Positions 18,670 through 30,173 are shown, counted from the stretch's first letter. The stretch: DNA of 64,000 bases from Serpula lacrymans var. lacrymans S7.9 (GCF_000218685.1 NW_006763290.1:2174871-2238870); one strand, 5' to 3'. Notes: generated by a model from the letters alone, not told the origin. Made by a program: numbers and translations.

Positions 18670-21600
18670 AGGGCGACAGGCGCGCCAATTAGAAACAGAA
18701 AAACCGGACGATTGGCTCCAGACTCTGGCCGGTCGTTCATACAACGAGATCCGGGCCTTCTTTTACGACCAGCAGGTCACTGAAATAAAGACCCAGGGAA
18801 AAGAGTTTGGAGCTTAGGTCACTTGGGTGCCTTCGCTCCACAAAACAATGCAGTAAACCACAACAAAGTGGCCCCTGCTCCGGGGTGTTGCACAAGCAAT
18901 AATGGAAAGAAAGGGGTGGCTCCCCAATTTGTAAATAGATTTCTAAATTTGTTATCTGAAATATGTACTTGTATGAAGCATTGTGACTGTAATACTTACA
19001 ATGCCACCACTGTACCAGCGTCTCCTTTGGAGCGCGGCCCCGGCGAGACAAACAATAGGGTGCTTGATTCTGGTAAAAATAAAATAGAAAAACATGTAGC
19101 TTTTGATACCTCTTCTTCTTCATTGCAGCCACCCTTTCCCAAAATCCCAAAGTGTGTGTTGATGCGCACATATTTATTCCAAAAAGAGATCCATTTAGAC
19201 GTTGGTGTGGAAAACCTTGCCCGGGGCATAGAACACCCAACCAGCGCACTGCTTGATTCAGGCACTAACGGAATCTTCATAGATCAGGTCTGGGCGGAGC
19301 AAATTGGGCCCCCCTTGTAAAATTAGATGTATCTATTCCCGTCTATAACGTTGACGGTACGCTTAACGCAGGTGGCTGTATCACACACAAATGTTCCTTT
19401 GTTGTCGAGTACCAAGGACACAGGGAACACGTCACTGCCAAAGCTACCCAACTAGGGAAGATTAATTTAATCTTGGGCTGGACCTGGCTATTCAAACACA
19501 ATCCTGAGATTGACTGGCAGACAGGGGTTATCACATTGTCACGTTGCCCTCGGGAGTGTGTGAACTTGGGTAAACCAAATCATGTCCGTCACAATGAGCG
19601 TCTTGAGAAGATAAACGCTGGTCACATTTATGAGCTCAGATTTTTAGAAAAGATTGACGATGACGATGATGAGGTAAAACCCGAAGAAGAGATTAAGAGG
19701 CTGATACCTCCCGAGTACCATGATTTCTGGAAAGTCTTTTCAAAACATAAATCAGAGCGCTTCCCAGAGGCTAAGCCTTGGGACCATGCTATAGATTTAT
19801 AGGACACCTTCAAACCGAGAAAAGGACACATGATACCACTCTCTGCTCCAGAAAGAGATGAGGTGTCAAGTTTCATAGACGAACAGCTTAGGAAGGGTTA
19901 CATCAGACCTTCCAAAAGCCCTATGACGTCCCCGGTGTTCTTCATTCCTAAAAAGGATGGTAAGAAGCGTATGATTATGGACTATCATTACGTGAATGAG
20001 CACACGGTTAAAAATGTGTATCCGCTGCCTTTAATCAGTCAGCTAGTAGACAAATTGGCTGGTGCCAAAATCTTAACAAAGATGGATCTCAGATGGGGGT
20101 ACAATAATGTACAAATTAAAGAAGAAGATGCTTGGAAGGCCGCGTTCACGTGCCACCGAGGATCCTCCAAACCCCTCATTATGTTCTTTGGGTTGACCAA
20201 CTCACCGGCAACCTTCCAGAGCATGATGAAGGAGATCTTTGCAGATATGGAAAACTGTGTCGTCATTTACATTGACAATTTGTTGATATTTACGAAGTTA
20301 GATGATGAGGCTGAGCATGACAGGATTGTGCAAGAAGTCCTTTGACGCTTACAGGAACGGGACCTATTTGTCAAACCCAAAAAATGTAATTTTAAGGTAA
20401 AGGAAGTAGACTTCCTCGGTATGATCATAGGCCAGAACAGAATCAGGATGGATCCTGAGAAATTTCAAGCTATATTGGACTGGCCAGAACCTACTCGCAT
20501 CAAAGGAGTTAGGGCCTTCCTTGGCTTAGGAAATTTCTACCGAAGGTTTATCAAAAACTTCACAAAAATCACGAGACTGTTGAACGATCTCACTAAAAAG
20601 GATATCGTTTGGCACTGGGGCGCCAAAGAACAAGAAGCTTTTGATAAGCTTAAACAGGCATTTACAACAGCGCCCATATTAGTATTTCCAGAATTAGACA
20701 AAGAGTTCCGGCTAGAAACCAACTCTTCTGATTTTGCTACTGGGGCTGTTTTGTCAATTAAATGCCCTGACAATCTTTGGAGGCCTTGTGCCTATTTATC
20801 ACATAGTTTGTTGCCTACAAAGCACAACTATCAAATTTACGACAAAGAGATGCTAGCCGTCATTAGAGCCTTAGAGCACTGGCGGCACTACTTAGAAGGT
20901 GCTAGACACCAATTTGAAATTTGGACTGATCATAAGAATCTGGAGTATTTTATGATAGCCGGAGACTTGAACCGAAGACAGGCCCACTACGCGGTATACT
21001 TGTCAAGGTTTCATTATAAATTAATTCATAAGCCTGGAAGCTCTATGGGGAAAGCGGACACTTTGTCCAGAAGAGAGGATCATGCCAACGGCATCGAAGA
21101 TGACAACAAAGGTGTTACCCTGATAAACCAATCAAGGGTTGCCAATGTTAGAATCAGGCAGGATTCCAATCTTTTGGAAGTCTTCAAGAAAGACATCTCC
21201 TCACAAGAGAAGGCACGCCTTGATGGCAATGAAAACTATTTATGGGAAGACAGGCTCTTCCATTTTAAAAACAACATATATGTGCCTGAGTCCGCAAGGA
21301 TCAAGGCAATAGATAGACATTATGACACTCCGGTGGCTGGGCACCCTGGGTGGCAATGAACAATGGAGTTGATCTCCAGAAACTATATGTGGCCTGGCAT
21401 GGTCAAAGACGTACAGGAATACGTAAAATCCTGTCTGTGTGCCATGGCTAAGAATTCTCATCAACCGCCGGCCGGTAAACTTATGCTGAATCCGATACCA
21501 GCTGGTCCCTGGCAGGATATATCGGTTGATTTCACAACGGATCTGCCCGAGTCAAATGGGTATGATTCAGTAATGGTGGTAGTAGATCGCTTCTCCAAAG

Positions 21601-22676
21601 AAGTGGTATTCATACCCACCAACAAAACTATTACTGCCACTGGTACAGCTGATTTATTTAATGATTTTGTATGGTCTATCCATGGATTACCAGAAACAGT
21701 TATCTCCGATAGAGGGCCACAATTCGCTAGCGAATTTACGAAAGAATTATGCCAGATGCTGGGCATCAAACCTAAATTATCAACGGTGTTCCATCCGCAG
21801 ACTGATGGACAAATGGAGAGACTGAACCAGGAGTTGAAACAATATCTCCGGATATTTATTAATGACAGGCAGACAGATTGGGCCAAGTGGCTAAAGATAG
21901 CCCAGTTCTCTTATAACATGAAACAGTCATCGGCTACGGGAAAGGCACCATTTGAGGTTACTAGATTGTACCTCCCCAGAATGGGTGTAGAACCTGGCAA
22001 AAGCAAGAACAAGGCGGCTGAGAACATGGCCAAGGACATGAAATCTGTCTTGGACGAAACATGCAAGGCGCTATGCAAAACTGCAGAGCAGATGAAGAAC
22101 AGGGCAAAGCGTAGACACTCTAAGGCCCCTGATTACAAGGTCGGCGACCTAGTCTGGTTAGATACCAACCACTTAAAGTTAAAAGATCGGCAGTCTAGAA
22201 AACTGACCAAAAAGTGGATTGGTTCATACCGGAATAAGGAAGTCAAACCTAATGTGATGGAGCTGGAACTCCCAAAACGAATGAAGGTAGTACCCACGGT
22301 CAATATTAGTCATGTGAAACCTTACAAAGGGCCGCTGCTGGGACAGCGCCTAGACCGGCCCGGACCGGTTGTAGTCACCCAGGAAGGTGAAGAAGAGTTT
22401 GAAGTTGAACGGGTGATAGACGCACACTTGAAGCGTGGAAAACTAGAATTCCTAGTCCTATGGAAGGGATATGGAGATGAGGACAGAATGTGGGAACCAG
22501 AAGCCCATCTAGACAATTCCCGCAACGCGGTTCGCAAATTTTATTCTAAGAATCCCTCAGCTCCTAGGAAGCTTAGAGGCATGGATTCAAAACTTTATAA
22601 TTCTCTTTTTCAAACTATGCCTGAAATTTTGACTACCACCTCCGGTATTTGGTCTTGCCTGGAAGTTGAGCCTTAG
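18670..22676 (+). pseudogene. gypsy-1 Pol: protease, RT, RNase H, integrase, chromodomain
   Basis: Protease with LLDSGTNGIF near 19248-19277. A one-base shift lies at the C run 19309-19314. RT runs from about 19900 ([15 protein letters not shown]) to the box YIDN at 20268-20279, where the second catalytic Asp is Asn. RNase H has LETNSSDFATGAV near 20713-20751. The integrase HHCC region is odd in its second Cys pair (SCLCAMAK), and the DDE core has VDFTTDLP, VISDRGPQF and QTDGQMERLN. The C-terminal chromodomain (FEVERVIDAHLKRG... LVLWKGYGDEDRMWEPE) is at about 22398-22506. In-frame stops lie at 19800-19802 (TAG), 20343-20345 (TGA) and 21357-21359 (TGA). Otherwise well preserved and younger than the other gypsy relics. 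Confidence 0.92.
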
Positions 22677-22686
22677 AAGGGGGTAG

Positions 22687-23101
22687 TGTTACGATAACAC
22701 AATTTTTGGACCATTCCTTTAATTTTCATTCTTTGCCTTAACCTTTTACTATAGCTCACACTCCGCGCCATGCGGCACTTTCCTTTTTGTTCTAACTCTA
22801 CTTTCTCGCATGACACTGCCTTTATTCTTCTTTTAGACACAAATTCTCTCATGCAGTGGAGCTGATCACACGGGCTGCACCCTCTGACATTGTCAGCCAC
22901 TGCTTTTATCAACTATACAGTACATAGGTACAAACACTCTGTATTAGTATAAATACCCCAATAGATCAAGGAGATTCCTCAGCAAGTCCTCCTGTTGTTA
23001 ACCAACAAACTCTCTGCAGCCTAAGGGGTAACCGCTCCCCATTCACTACCTTTATAGTGTGTGCTTGTGTGCGCCAGAGTAACTAACTCTTGGTTGTTAC
23101 A
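22687..23101 (+). mobile_element. 3' LTR of gypsy-1 (reference LTR-A)
   Basis: 415 bp, TGTTACGATAACAC to CTTGGTTGTTACA, preceded by the purine-rich tract AGAAGGGGGTAG at 22675-22686. A TATA-like AGTATAAATACCCC lies near 22947-22960, and the downstream AATAGATCAAGGAGA...CTCCTCAGCAAG block is conserved in all LTR-A copies and probably marks the start of R. Confidence 0.92.
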
Positions 23102-23751
23102 GGCGATGCAGACCCGGCTGTTCAAACGCTCACGGTCTACCACTTTAGGACATATACAGCATTTAGCCACATTGCATTCACAGCCGGCTGTAATTAATTC
23201 AGTGATATGGTTTCTAGAGACTATCTCATTGCATTTCAAAAAAATTGCCACCATCAAAAGTTGAACCAAAGGCCTTGCGGTCAGTCAATAATTTGAGTAG
23301 ACAACTAAACCACTGAGCCACAAGATGAATAGAAATGATATTCAAGATATTTAAATAAATGTATAAAAGTACCTGTATAGTGTGTATAAACTATACAAGT
23401 AGATTATTATGGTTTAGAGAAACTATACCTACTTGTTGGTTAGGATATGGTTTTATACCACTATATTACTTTTTACCAATATGGTTTGTAGAAACTATAT
23501 CTGAAACAGTATCTGACAACTATACAATAATATGGTTTTAGGTCACTATATTGTGTGAAATGGTTTTTGTGCACTATTCTATTATTACAGTTTTGAGAAA
23601 CCATATAAGTAGTATGGTGCTATAATACTGTTTGGATATGGTGTGGGGAAACTATATTGCTGCACTTTTTCATAAAATTATTCTAAGTCCATTAAAACTA
23701 GACAACTTTATAGGCTTATAGCATATAATATTTAGACAATATATATAATGG

Positions 23752-23826
23752 TAATAGTGTAGTGGTTAAATCTGGTTGTCTTGCTCTTGCAATACTATGA
23801 GGTCTTAAGTTCAAATCCTGTGTTTG
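23752..23826 (+). repeat. tRNA-like A-box/B-box pair inside the TIR element
   Basis: TAGTGTAGTGG fits an A box and AGTTCAAATCC a B box, 44 bp apart, but neither the acceptor nor the T stem pairs well. Read as a decayed tRNA-derived sequence or a Pol III-like promoter relic, not a functional tRNA. Confidence 0.4.
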
Positions 23827-23937
23827 TATTTTTATACATGTTTATTTTAGTTTAGTTTTCTGCAACCATATTGATATAGTATTATATAACCATAACATTT
23901 GCAATGGTATATCAAAACCATACTAAAAAAAAACATG

Positions 23938-24663
23938 TATAGTGTTTATAAACTGTTTATCATAGTATAGTTTTATGCAACCATATTACCCAAATTCAAT
24001 ATAGTTTCTATATTCTATTTATTGAAGTATGGTCTTGTGAAACCATATAATCTAAATATGATATGGTTCTGATACACTGTCTACTAAAGTATGGTCCTAT
24101 GAAACTATAGTGTGTATTATAGTATAGTTTTAATATACTGTTAACTGAAGTATGGTCCGATATAACCATATTACTATGCTACAGTACAGTTCTGAAATAC
24201 TGTTTCCTAAGGTATAGTCTTATATGATCATAGTAGTAATCTTACAGTATAGTTTTAATATACTATATACTAAAATATGGTCTTGTACTATGGTATAGTT
24301 CTGATACACTGTTTACTAAGGTATGGTCTTATATGACCATAGTAGGTAGTATGTTATAGTATGGTTTCAATATACTGTTTACTGAAGTACAGTCCCATAC
24401 ACCCATATTACTATACTGTAGTATAGTTTTGATACACTGTTTACCCAGATACAGTCTTATGCAACTATAGCAGTGTATTACAGTATGGTTTTACCACACC
24501 ATTTATCAAAGTATAGTTGTATATATTCATATCACTATGGTATGGTTTTAATACCCTGTTTCCATGGTATAGTCTTGGAAAACCAAATTGTTGCATTACA
24601 GTATAGTTCTAGTAAAAAGTTTATCTAAGTACAGGTTTATGCAACTATATTATTACTTTTGGA
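23938..24663. repeat. Tandem array of about 12 degenerate 62-bp units
   Basis: The unit start (TATAGTTTT/TATGGTTTT followed by AATATACTGTTTA) recurs at 23938, 24000, 24062, 24123, 24185, 24248, 24294, 24360, 24422, 24484, 24541 and 24602, so spacing is 57-66 bp apart from one 46-bp short unit. Each unit ends with an ATGGTC...ACCATA-type inverted pair. Similar unaligned words continue left to about 23400. Confidence 0.85.
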
Positions 24664-25129
24664 TATAGTTTTCACAGCCCATATCAGGTAGCATTCATAT
24701 GGTGTGTATAAGCCAAAGTATATAATTTGGTTTGTCTGAACCATATGAATTAATTCCAGCGGGCTGTGAACAATATCTGGCTTTAGTCTGTATACCATTT
24801 ACAGTATGGGAACGTGAGCGTTTGAACGGAATGCCATGTGTAGGCTATCTGTTCTTGTGAATTACCTTCTTGAATCTGCTGCTCAAGGATTCCCACTGAC
24901 TCTGGGAGAACTATGCCAGAAGGCCAACATGGTTTTGAAATCCAAATATGGAGATGACTATGAACTAGTCAGGGAGCACTGGGCATCAAGATTTCTTACA
25001 CAAGTACACATTCACTGGTCCTGACCACTCAACTCAATGATCAACCCACCCAATGTTGAGTGTTGGTTTGATCTAGTGGAAGCTCACCTAGTCCTCCAGC
25101 CAGATGGAGAGAAGATCAACCCTAAAAAC

Positions 25130-25357
25130 TGTTAGAATATACTCTGACATACCAATATTCCATAGGATAATACCTCTGATTTGTAAGCCAGCCCAGTATG
25201 CAGCAGCTATTCTGTGTAAGACGTCTGTGGTTGCATGTCATGTTTAAGATCCTACATTGCATAACCTTGGCCATATAGCTCAATTGGTAGAGCAGCTGGC
25301 ATGTATCCAGAAGGTTCCAGGTTCAATCCCTGGTCTGGTCATTATCCAATTTTATCA
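25130..25357 (+). mobile_element. 228-bp LTR-like element carrying a tRNA-like sequence, copy 2
   Basis: TGTTAGAATA to AATTTTATCA, flanked by AAAAC at 25125-25129 and 25358-25362. Removal of the element and one AAAAC joins the pogo-like frame across PKNIYGMDETG. The tRNA-like part is at about 25270-25342, with a T stem CCAGG/CCTGG; the acceptor-like ends TGGCCA and TGGTCA can pair. Confidence 0.9.
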
Positions 25358-27232
25358 AAAACATCTATGGTATGGATGAAACAGGCAATATGCCATCTGA
25401 TCATGGCACTCGCCAAGTAGTTGGGATAAAGGGAGCAAAATGGCAATGTCAGCAGGGCAGTGGAGATCATGGGAATGTCACTGCAATCATAACTGTGTGT
25501 GCATGGCACAACAGTGTAGCCCACACTCATTTTCAAGGGCAAGAATATTATGAAAAAGTGGGGGAATAACAATATAGCAAATAGATCTTAAGTCAAATGT
25601 GCCAGAAATTAGCCACATCAACTCACCGACACTAGGATTGCTGCATCACCAAATGGCTGGACTGATGGCCAGCTTGGACTGTATTGGGTTCAAGACTTTA
25701 ACATAAAGACAAGAGAAAAAGCAAATGGCCAGGCTTGGATACTCTTCCTTGACGGACACTCCTCTCATCACATATCAGCACTGCTTTGTTATGCTCACGG
25801 AAACAAGGTTGAAATACTTGCCTACCCGCCTCACACAACCCATGCTCTACAGGGTCTAGATGTTATCTGCTTCGCCATCTACAATACTGCCTGGAAAGAT
25901 GAGGTGAAAATTTTTGAAAGCAAGAAAAGCATAAAGTTACCACTGCTGACTTCACAGGAGTGTTTGGCAGAACCTTCTTACATGCTTTCACTCCTGAGGT
26001 TGTCTGCTCCTCATTTGCAGCTACTGGCATCTTTTTATTCAACCGGAGTGTCATATCTACTTCACAGATGAAGCCAAGTGAAGCTACATATGTGAAAGGA
26101 TCATCCCCTATGCAACAAGCAAGTCCTGTACGGGCCATCATGGCAGTGTACCAATATCATCAGCCAACATCATTAGAAACCTCACTAGGCACTTACAGGC
26201 CTATCATATCCTCCGGAAATCCAGACTCCCACCCGACATCACCCAAAATGCACCACTTGATGATAGCATTGATCCAGCACTTTTTTCTCCCTCAAAACGA
26301 GTTCGGATCATGACTGCTAGCCTGGCAAAAACAGCATCTGGGAGCTGTTTTGTGTCAAAGGCTCTAGTTACCTCTTCCAGTCTGATTACAAAACCTGTTC
26401 TCAAAGGCCCACCAGATATACCAATTTCCAAGTGGTCCCTCGTAGCTCCTACAGCCTCTGTATCTAAGATGTTGCACAATGACCTGAAATTATATGCTTC
26501 AAAACCTCGGGACAGTCTAATGCTTGCTAAACAACATGTACAAGGCCGGGATACAATCATTGAGGGAGCCCATGCTCAGCTCGTAATCCAAGATGTTTTC
26601 ACAATAAAACAAGGTTAGGCCCTCTATGCAAAAGAGAATTGGAAGGAGAATGAATGCACCAAGCTGTTTTCTCAGGGCAAGGGGCCAACATTTGACTAGT
26701 GATGAATTTATTCTTGAGGTTGAGCAGACAGAACAACAAAAGAGGGATAAAAAGACTGCAAGGAAACCAGGAGAGCCAAGAAAGAAGCCCAACATTTGGA
26801 GAAGGGAGCCATGGAGAAGGAGTGGCAGAGACAACTTGCAAAACACACTGGTGCTATGGCAAGATGGGAGTTAGAGTGTGAAAAGTTGACTGAAGAGGGC
26901 TTACCAAAAAAATAGATGCCAGAGAAGCCCACAAGGCCACGGAGGAAGAATATTGTCCAGCAGCAAATAGAGAGCATTCCAGCACAAGGAGACAGTGACA
27001 GTGATAGCAGTGACTCGGAAGATTGCTAGTACAGCAAAGCACAACTCTCAGCAGACAACAGAAGTGGTTGTGTTTGTCACATGACCAAAAAAGGAATTTA
27101 TTGTGTCCGTCACACTGTGTCAAGGACTTGTTTGAAGTGACAATGATACCTTCATATTTCTTTGCATCCTGATGAGGCTTATGAATGCATAACTTATGAT
27201 TTCTAGTCCATAATGTAATATATTTCAGTCTG

Positions 27233-27527
27233 ATTTCACACACCATGCATAACTGGCTTTTGTCACAAAAATTGATGAAAAAGCTTGAAAGTAGTTAAAA
27301 TATTTGATTGTATTTTGGACCTACAAGATTTTGTCAGAATACTGTATTTTTGTTCACATATTTCCATTGATATTATGTGTTGTGTGGAAATGTAGAATTA
27401 TGTCAACAAAAATACAGTATTCTGACAAAATCTTATAGGTCCAAAATACAATTAAATACTCTAACTACTTTCAGGCTTTTTCATCAATTTTGGGTGTGAC
27501 AAAAGTTGGTTATGCTTGGTGTGTCAA
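27233..27527. mobile_element. Large palindromic MITE-like element
   Basis: Arms of about 120 bp (27236-27358 and 27403-27527) are near-perfect inverted copies, including GTATTTTGGACCTA-AAGATTTTGTC and ACAGTATTCTGAC, around a loop of about 45 bp. Ends read CACACACCATGCATA and TATGCTTGGTGTG. No clear target duplication and no coding content. Confidence 0.8.
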
Positions 27528-27609
27528 AGCCTAGCTCACTTGAAGTACAGCAATCAAAGTGGTATTACTTTTATCCACACATTTACATCTTGTGTGTCAA
27601 GGACCAGAG
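27528..27609. other. Short spacer
   Basis: Nothing recognised. Confidence 0.3.
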
Positions 27610-28909
27610 TTACACTGTACATAGTTGTAGCAATAACATAACATGGCTATGAGGGTTAGATGTGAGACAAAATAATAACAAAATGATACCTAAAGGGTGG
27701 TTGGTCAACAGCAAGCTGGTTACCAAGGGCAGAGTGTCTGTCATTTGTGGATTCCAGCATGTCACCAGTAGTTCTATGCTCCCGAGAATGTGCAGGCCAC
27801 TCTGCATGTTCAAACTCAAGTATATGGCCAGTAAGGGACCCTTGATAATCAGAGGGATATGGAAGTACCCACTCCATGCTTTCATGGTAAGGACAGCCAC
27901 CATTTGACCCTCAAATAAACTGGGGGGGCTCATGTCCTCTACTACCAATACTTGAGTATTTACCCACACCATCCATCCTATTCATTGGACCCATGTCCCT
28001 ACCATGATAAGCCTCACCAAAAGGTCAAGACAACATACCAGAGTCCTGGTACACCACTGGGTTCTGCCTATAAGCATCTCCCTAAGGGAACAGAGCGCTG
28101 GCGCTATGATAAGAGCCATCCATCCCATAGGCAGAGGGGTAGCCATAGCGCCATCTTGAGCTCAGTGAAAATTGTTATATATAGCAGGTGCAGAGAATGG
28201 GTTTTCTGATGCTCACAAAGGTGGCGGTGGGGCATCGACATGAATATGAACCAAGGACATTGCATCTCTTGATGATGAACTGACTTGTCTTCCAGAAGGA
28301 GATGCTTGATTGCTTGGCATGCAATTGGGTGTTGAAAACAATTCTTTTCAGGCTCACAAAGGGGGTGTTGGTGAGACATCAATGTGCAAGCGGATAGAAA
28401 ACATGGTATTCCTTTGCAATGAACTCGCTTGCATTCCAGAAGTGTGCACTTGCTGTGTTTCTGCAAGGGAGGACACCTGAGATGATAGTAATATGCCAAT
28501 GTGGGGGTGAGTGGAAGACACTGTGTCCCTTAGCAATGAACTGGCTTGCTTTTCAGAAGAGCGCACTTGCCCTGCTGATGCATGAGAGGACACCAGAGAT
28601 GATTTTAATGAGGTATCAGAAGAGGGTGAGTGTAACATTGTTATAGCGGTCAACAGGGAGACCATGAGAGGAAAGTTGGGCAACTCTGGGAGATTTTGCA
28701 CGGCCTTTTGCCTTTGATACTGACCTTATTGCCATGCATGCCACCTTTTCCAGCTGAGGTCTCAAAAAACGGGGACACTTCCCAGCTGCATGCCTAGATG
28801 TCAAGCCTTTGGCCTTGTGCTTGTTGTAGGGACCCTCATTCTCATAGCTGGCGTTGGAACCTTCTGACTTGTAATCCCTACATTTATCCTCCATCTCCAG
28901 GCCGTTCAT
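27610..28909 (-). pseudogene. Hypothetical Ser-rich protein relic with about 43-residue repeats
   Basis: Not recognised. On the minus strand, units reading SEKQASSLLRDTVSSTHPHI, SGMQASSLQRNTMFSIRLHI and SGRQVSSSSRDAMSLVHIHV recur every 130 bp or so between about 28700 and 28200, showing internal duplication of a Ser-rich segment. Upstream (28909-28616) is a Lys/Arg-rich piece in another frame; downstream (27972-27610) a hydrophobic frame. Stops and shifts separate them. Could be part of a transposon-borne gene. Confidence 0.4.
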
Positions 28910-29036
28910 GGGTTCATATTTGCGTTTGTTGGCCTTCTTGGCTTCTGAAGGGCAATATTCAATGACTATTTCAACTTTCAGTCCCTTCAGACAAGTGGAT
29001 CTGTTTAAAGAAGGACAATTGCACTCACCACCCTTT

Positions 29037-29330
29037 TGTCAGAACCATGGCCTCTTCAGAGTAACAGAGCTGCAGAGTACAGAGGGCAGAGTAACAGAGT
29101 ACAGAGGACAAGTTGGGGAATTGGCTTAGCTCGTGCGCTAGACCCTTCCATGGATGTTGGTCCCTAGCTCATTGGGAGTGGACAGAGGAGAAGTAGAGGA
29201 TGAAAAAGGAGCAGAGTAAAGATTCTTTGGAGAAGGATCGGAAAGGACTTAGAAAAAAACTGATAAGAAAGCAAGGGAATCTAGTTGATATTCAAACTGC
29301 AGGAACGGAGTACAGGAGTTACAGCTTATA
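29037..29330 (+). repeat. LTR-like repeat family D, copy 1
   Basis: Starts TGTCAGAACC and is similar over about 200-250 bp to 43571-43780, sharing AGCTTAGCT-GTGCGCTA-ACCC, AGTAGAGGAT-AAA and TTTGGAGAAGGA. TGTCAGAACC is a common LTR start, but the 3' end could not be fixed, so it may be another repeat class. Confidence 0.6.
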
Positions 29331-30173
29331 TACTGTCAGGGGAGCAGGAGCTTGTAAGGAGTAACTCCTGGAGGTGCTTAATTTGAGACTCCATGTCTCC
29401 AGTGGGGTCGTGAGGCCCAAAATTGGAGTGGGGTTTGGAGAGGAACTTGGAGTGTTCATCCATCCAGATGAAAATAGTACAATGAACAATGCTATGCCAG
29501 ACAAAGATTCAATCAGCCAAGGTCTCCAGGAGGCTCATAAGGGTAGCACAGGTGTGGTTATTGATGACCTCAGCCTAATTTAAATGCTTACAAGCTTAGT
29601 AAGTATTGTATGACTGTGTGAGGAACTGGTCACTCACCCATCCCATACGCTAGAGGATCTTGGCCACCACTTTGCATCAGGCAAGTTTTTCCCTTGGAAA
29701 TGGATGGCTGGTGAGCTTGTAGAGTGCAGGTTGGTTTGTTACAACTGGCCGCATAATGTTCTACTCCCTGGCACAAAACATGCTACCACTGCCAAGCCAA
29801 AGGGACTATCTGACCTCATTATATCAGAACAGAGAAAACTTGTCAGGAGCCTTCAAGGTGAAGGACCTCAATGTTTATATTTCAAGTCTAAGCCTTGCAT
29901 GCAAGGTATGTATTACTATTGTTGTACTGGCCTTTATTTATCTAATAATCCTTACAGCTCAGCTACTCAAATCCATAAAGCCCATTATTATAGGTGTTGG
30001 GCCGCCATCAGATTCCCAACACCCATTTAGACAGAGGAAGTTTGCAAATCGAAATACTAACAATAAAAGCTTACCTCACCAAGTAGATTGACCTGCAACT
30101 AAGAAACATAGACTGTGTTGCCAACCAAGTGCCATTTCACCAATAGTGACAAGCTGCTTGAGGTTGGAAAGGT
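29331..30173. other. No recognisable gene
   Basis: Frames at 29704-30091 have no recognisable motif. The purine-rich 29060-29340 area merges into it. TGTCATATCC at 30174 may mark the start of the gypsy-3 5' LTR, since the same decamer begins at 36223 after a purine tract. Confidence 0.35.

Larger units (their letters stand above)
16422..23101 (+). mobile_element. Ty3/gypsy chromovirus, full length but defective (gypsy-1)
   Basis: LTR, leader, gag, pol with protease-RT-RNase H-integrase-chromodomain, polypurine tract and 3' LTR are all present. Flanks GGCAA (16417-16421) and GGCGA (23102-23106) are a 5-bp duplication with one change. The 5' LTR is the U3 half 16422-16662 plus the R-U5 half from about 17069 to 17242, with 406 bp of extra LTR-derived sequence between them. 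Each half is about 4-6 percent different from the 3' LTR by eye, while the extra segment differs far more. No tRNA primer site was recognised after 17242. Confidence 0.88.
16411..24850. mobile_element. TIR element with 9-10 bp target duplication, interrupted by gypsy-1
   Basis: GTTCTTGTG occurs at 16402-16410 and 24851-24859; a tenth base T also matches. Deleting the insertion plus one copy rejoins the pogo-like frame (EEDVLV to NYLLES). Inside the ends are inverted copies of GTTCAAACGCTCACG (23119-23133 and 24812-24826), followed by about 100 bp of weaker inverted similarity that includes ACAGCC-GCTG-AATTAATTCA. Excluding gypsy-1 the element is about 1.75 kb and non-coding; its middle is a 62-bp tandem array. 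A 9-bp duplication is typical of Mutator-like elements, but the outermost 22-24 bp match poorly, so the superfamily is uncertain. Confidence 0.75.
15936..27029 (+). pseudogene. Pogo-like (DDE_1) transposase gene, split by nested insertions
   Basis: Pieces in order: a basic N-terminal psq-type HTH region at about 15936-16107, its continuation LSRLYDRGTAMSDF and LTSVEEDVLV at about 16318-16410, then after an 8.4-kb insertion NYLLESAAQGFPLTLGELC and the CENP-B-type HTH at 24857-25020. Then come catalytic Asp one in YGMDETG (25369-25389), Asp two in FLDGHSSHH (about 25745-25775) and Asp three in HALQGLDV (about 25840-25865), and a Lys-rich coiled tail ending with SDSDSSDSEDC at 27029. Removal of 16411-24859 or of 25130-25362 restores the frame at each junction. 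Residual stops and shifts remain, so the gene is dead. A tRNA-like relic also interrupts it near 16110-16315. Confidence 0.85.

Noticed and set aside
16828..23101. gypsy-1 starting at the complete-looking LTR at 16828
   Set aside because: Flanks of 16828 and 23101 do not match, and its U3 is far more different from the 3' LTR than 16422-16662 is; the GGCAA/GGCGA pair supports 16422 as the start.
23938..24663. CRISPR array
   Set aside because: Units are degenerate throughout with no constant repeat and unique spacers, and the host is a eukaryote.
25130..25357. A classical SINE
   Set aside because: The tRNA-like part is at the 3' end, there is no tail, and the duplications are exactly 5 bp with TG..CA ends.
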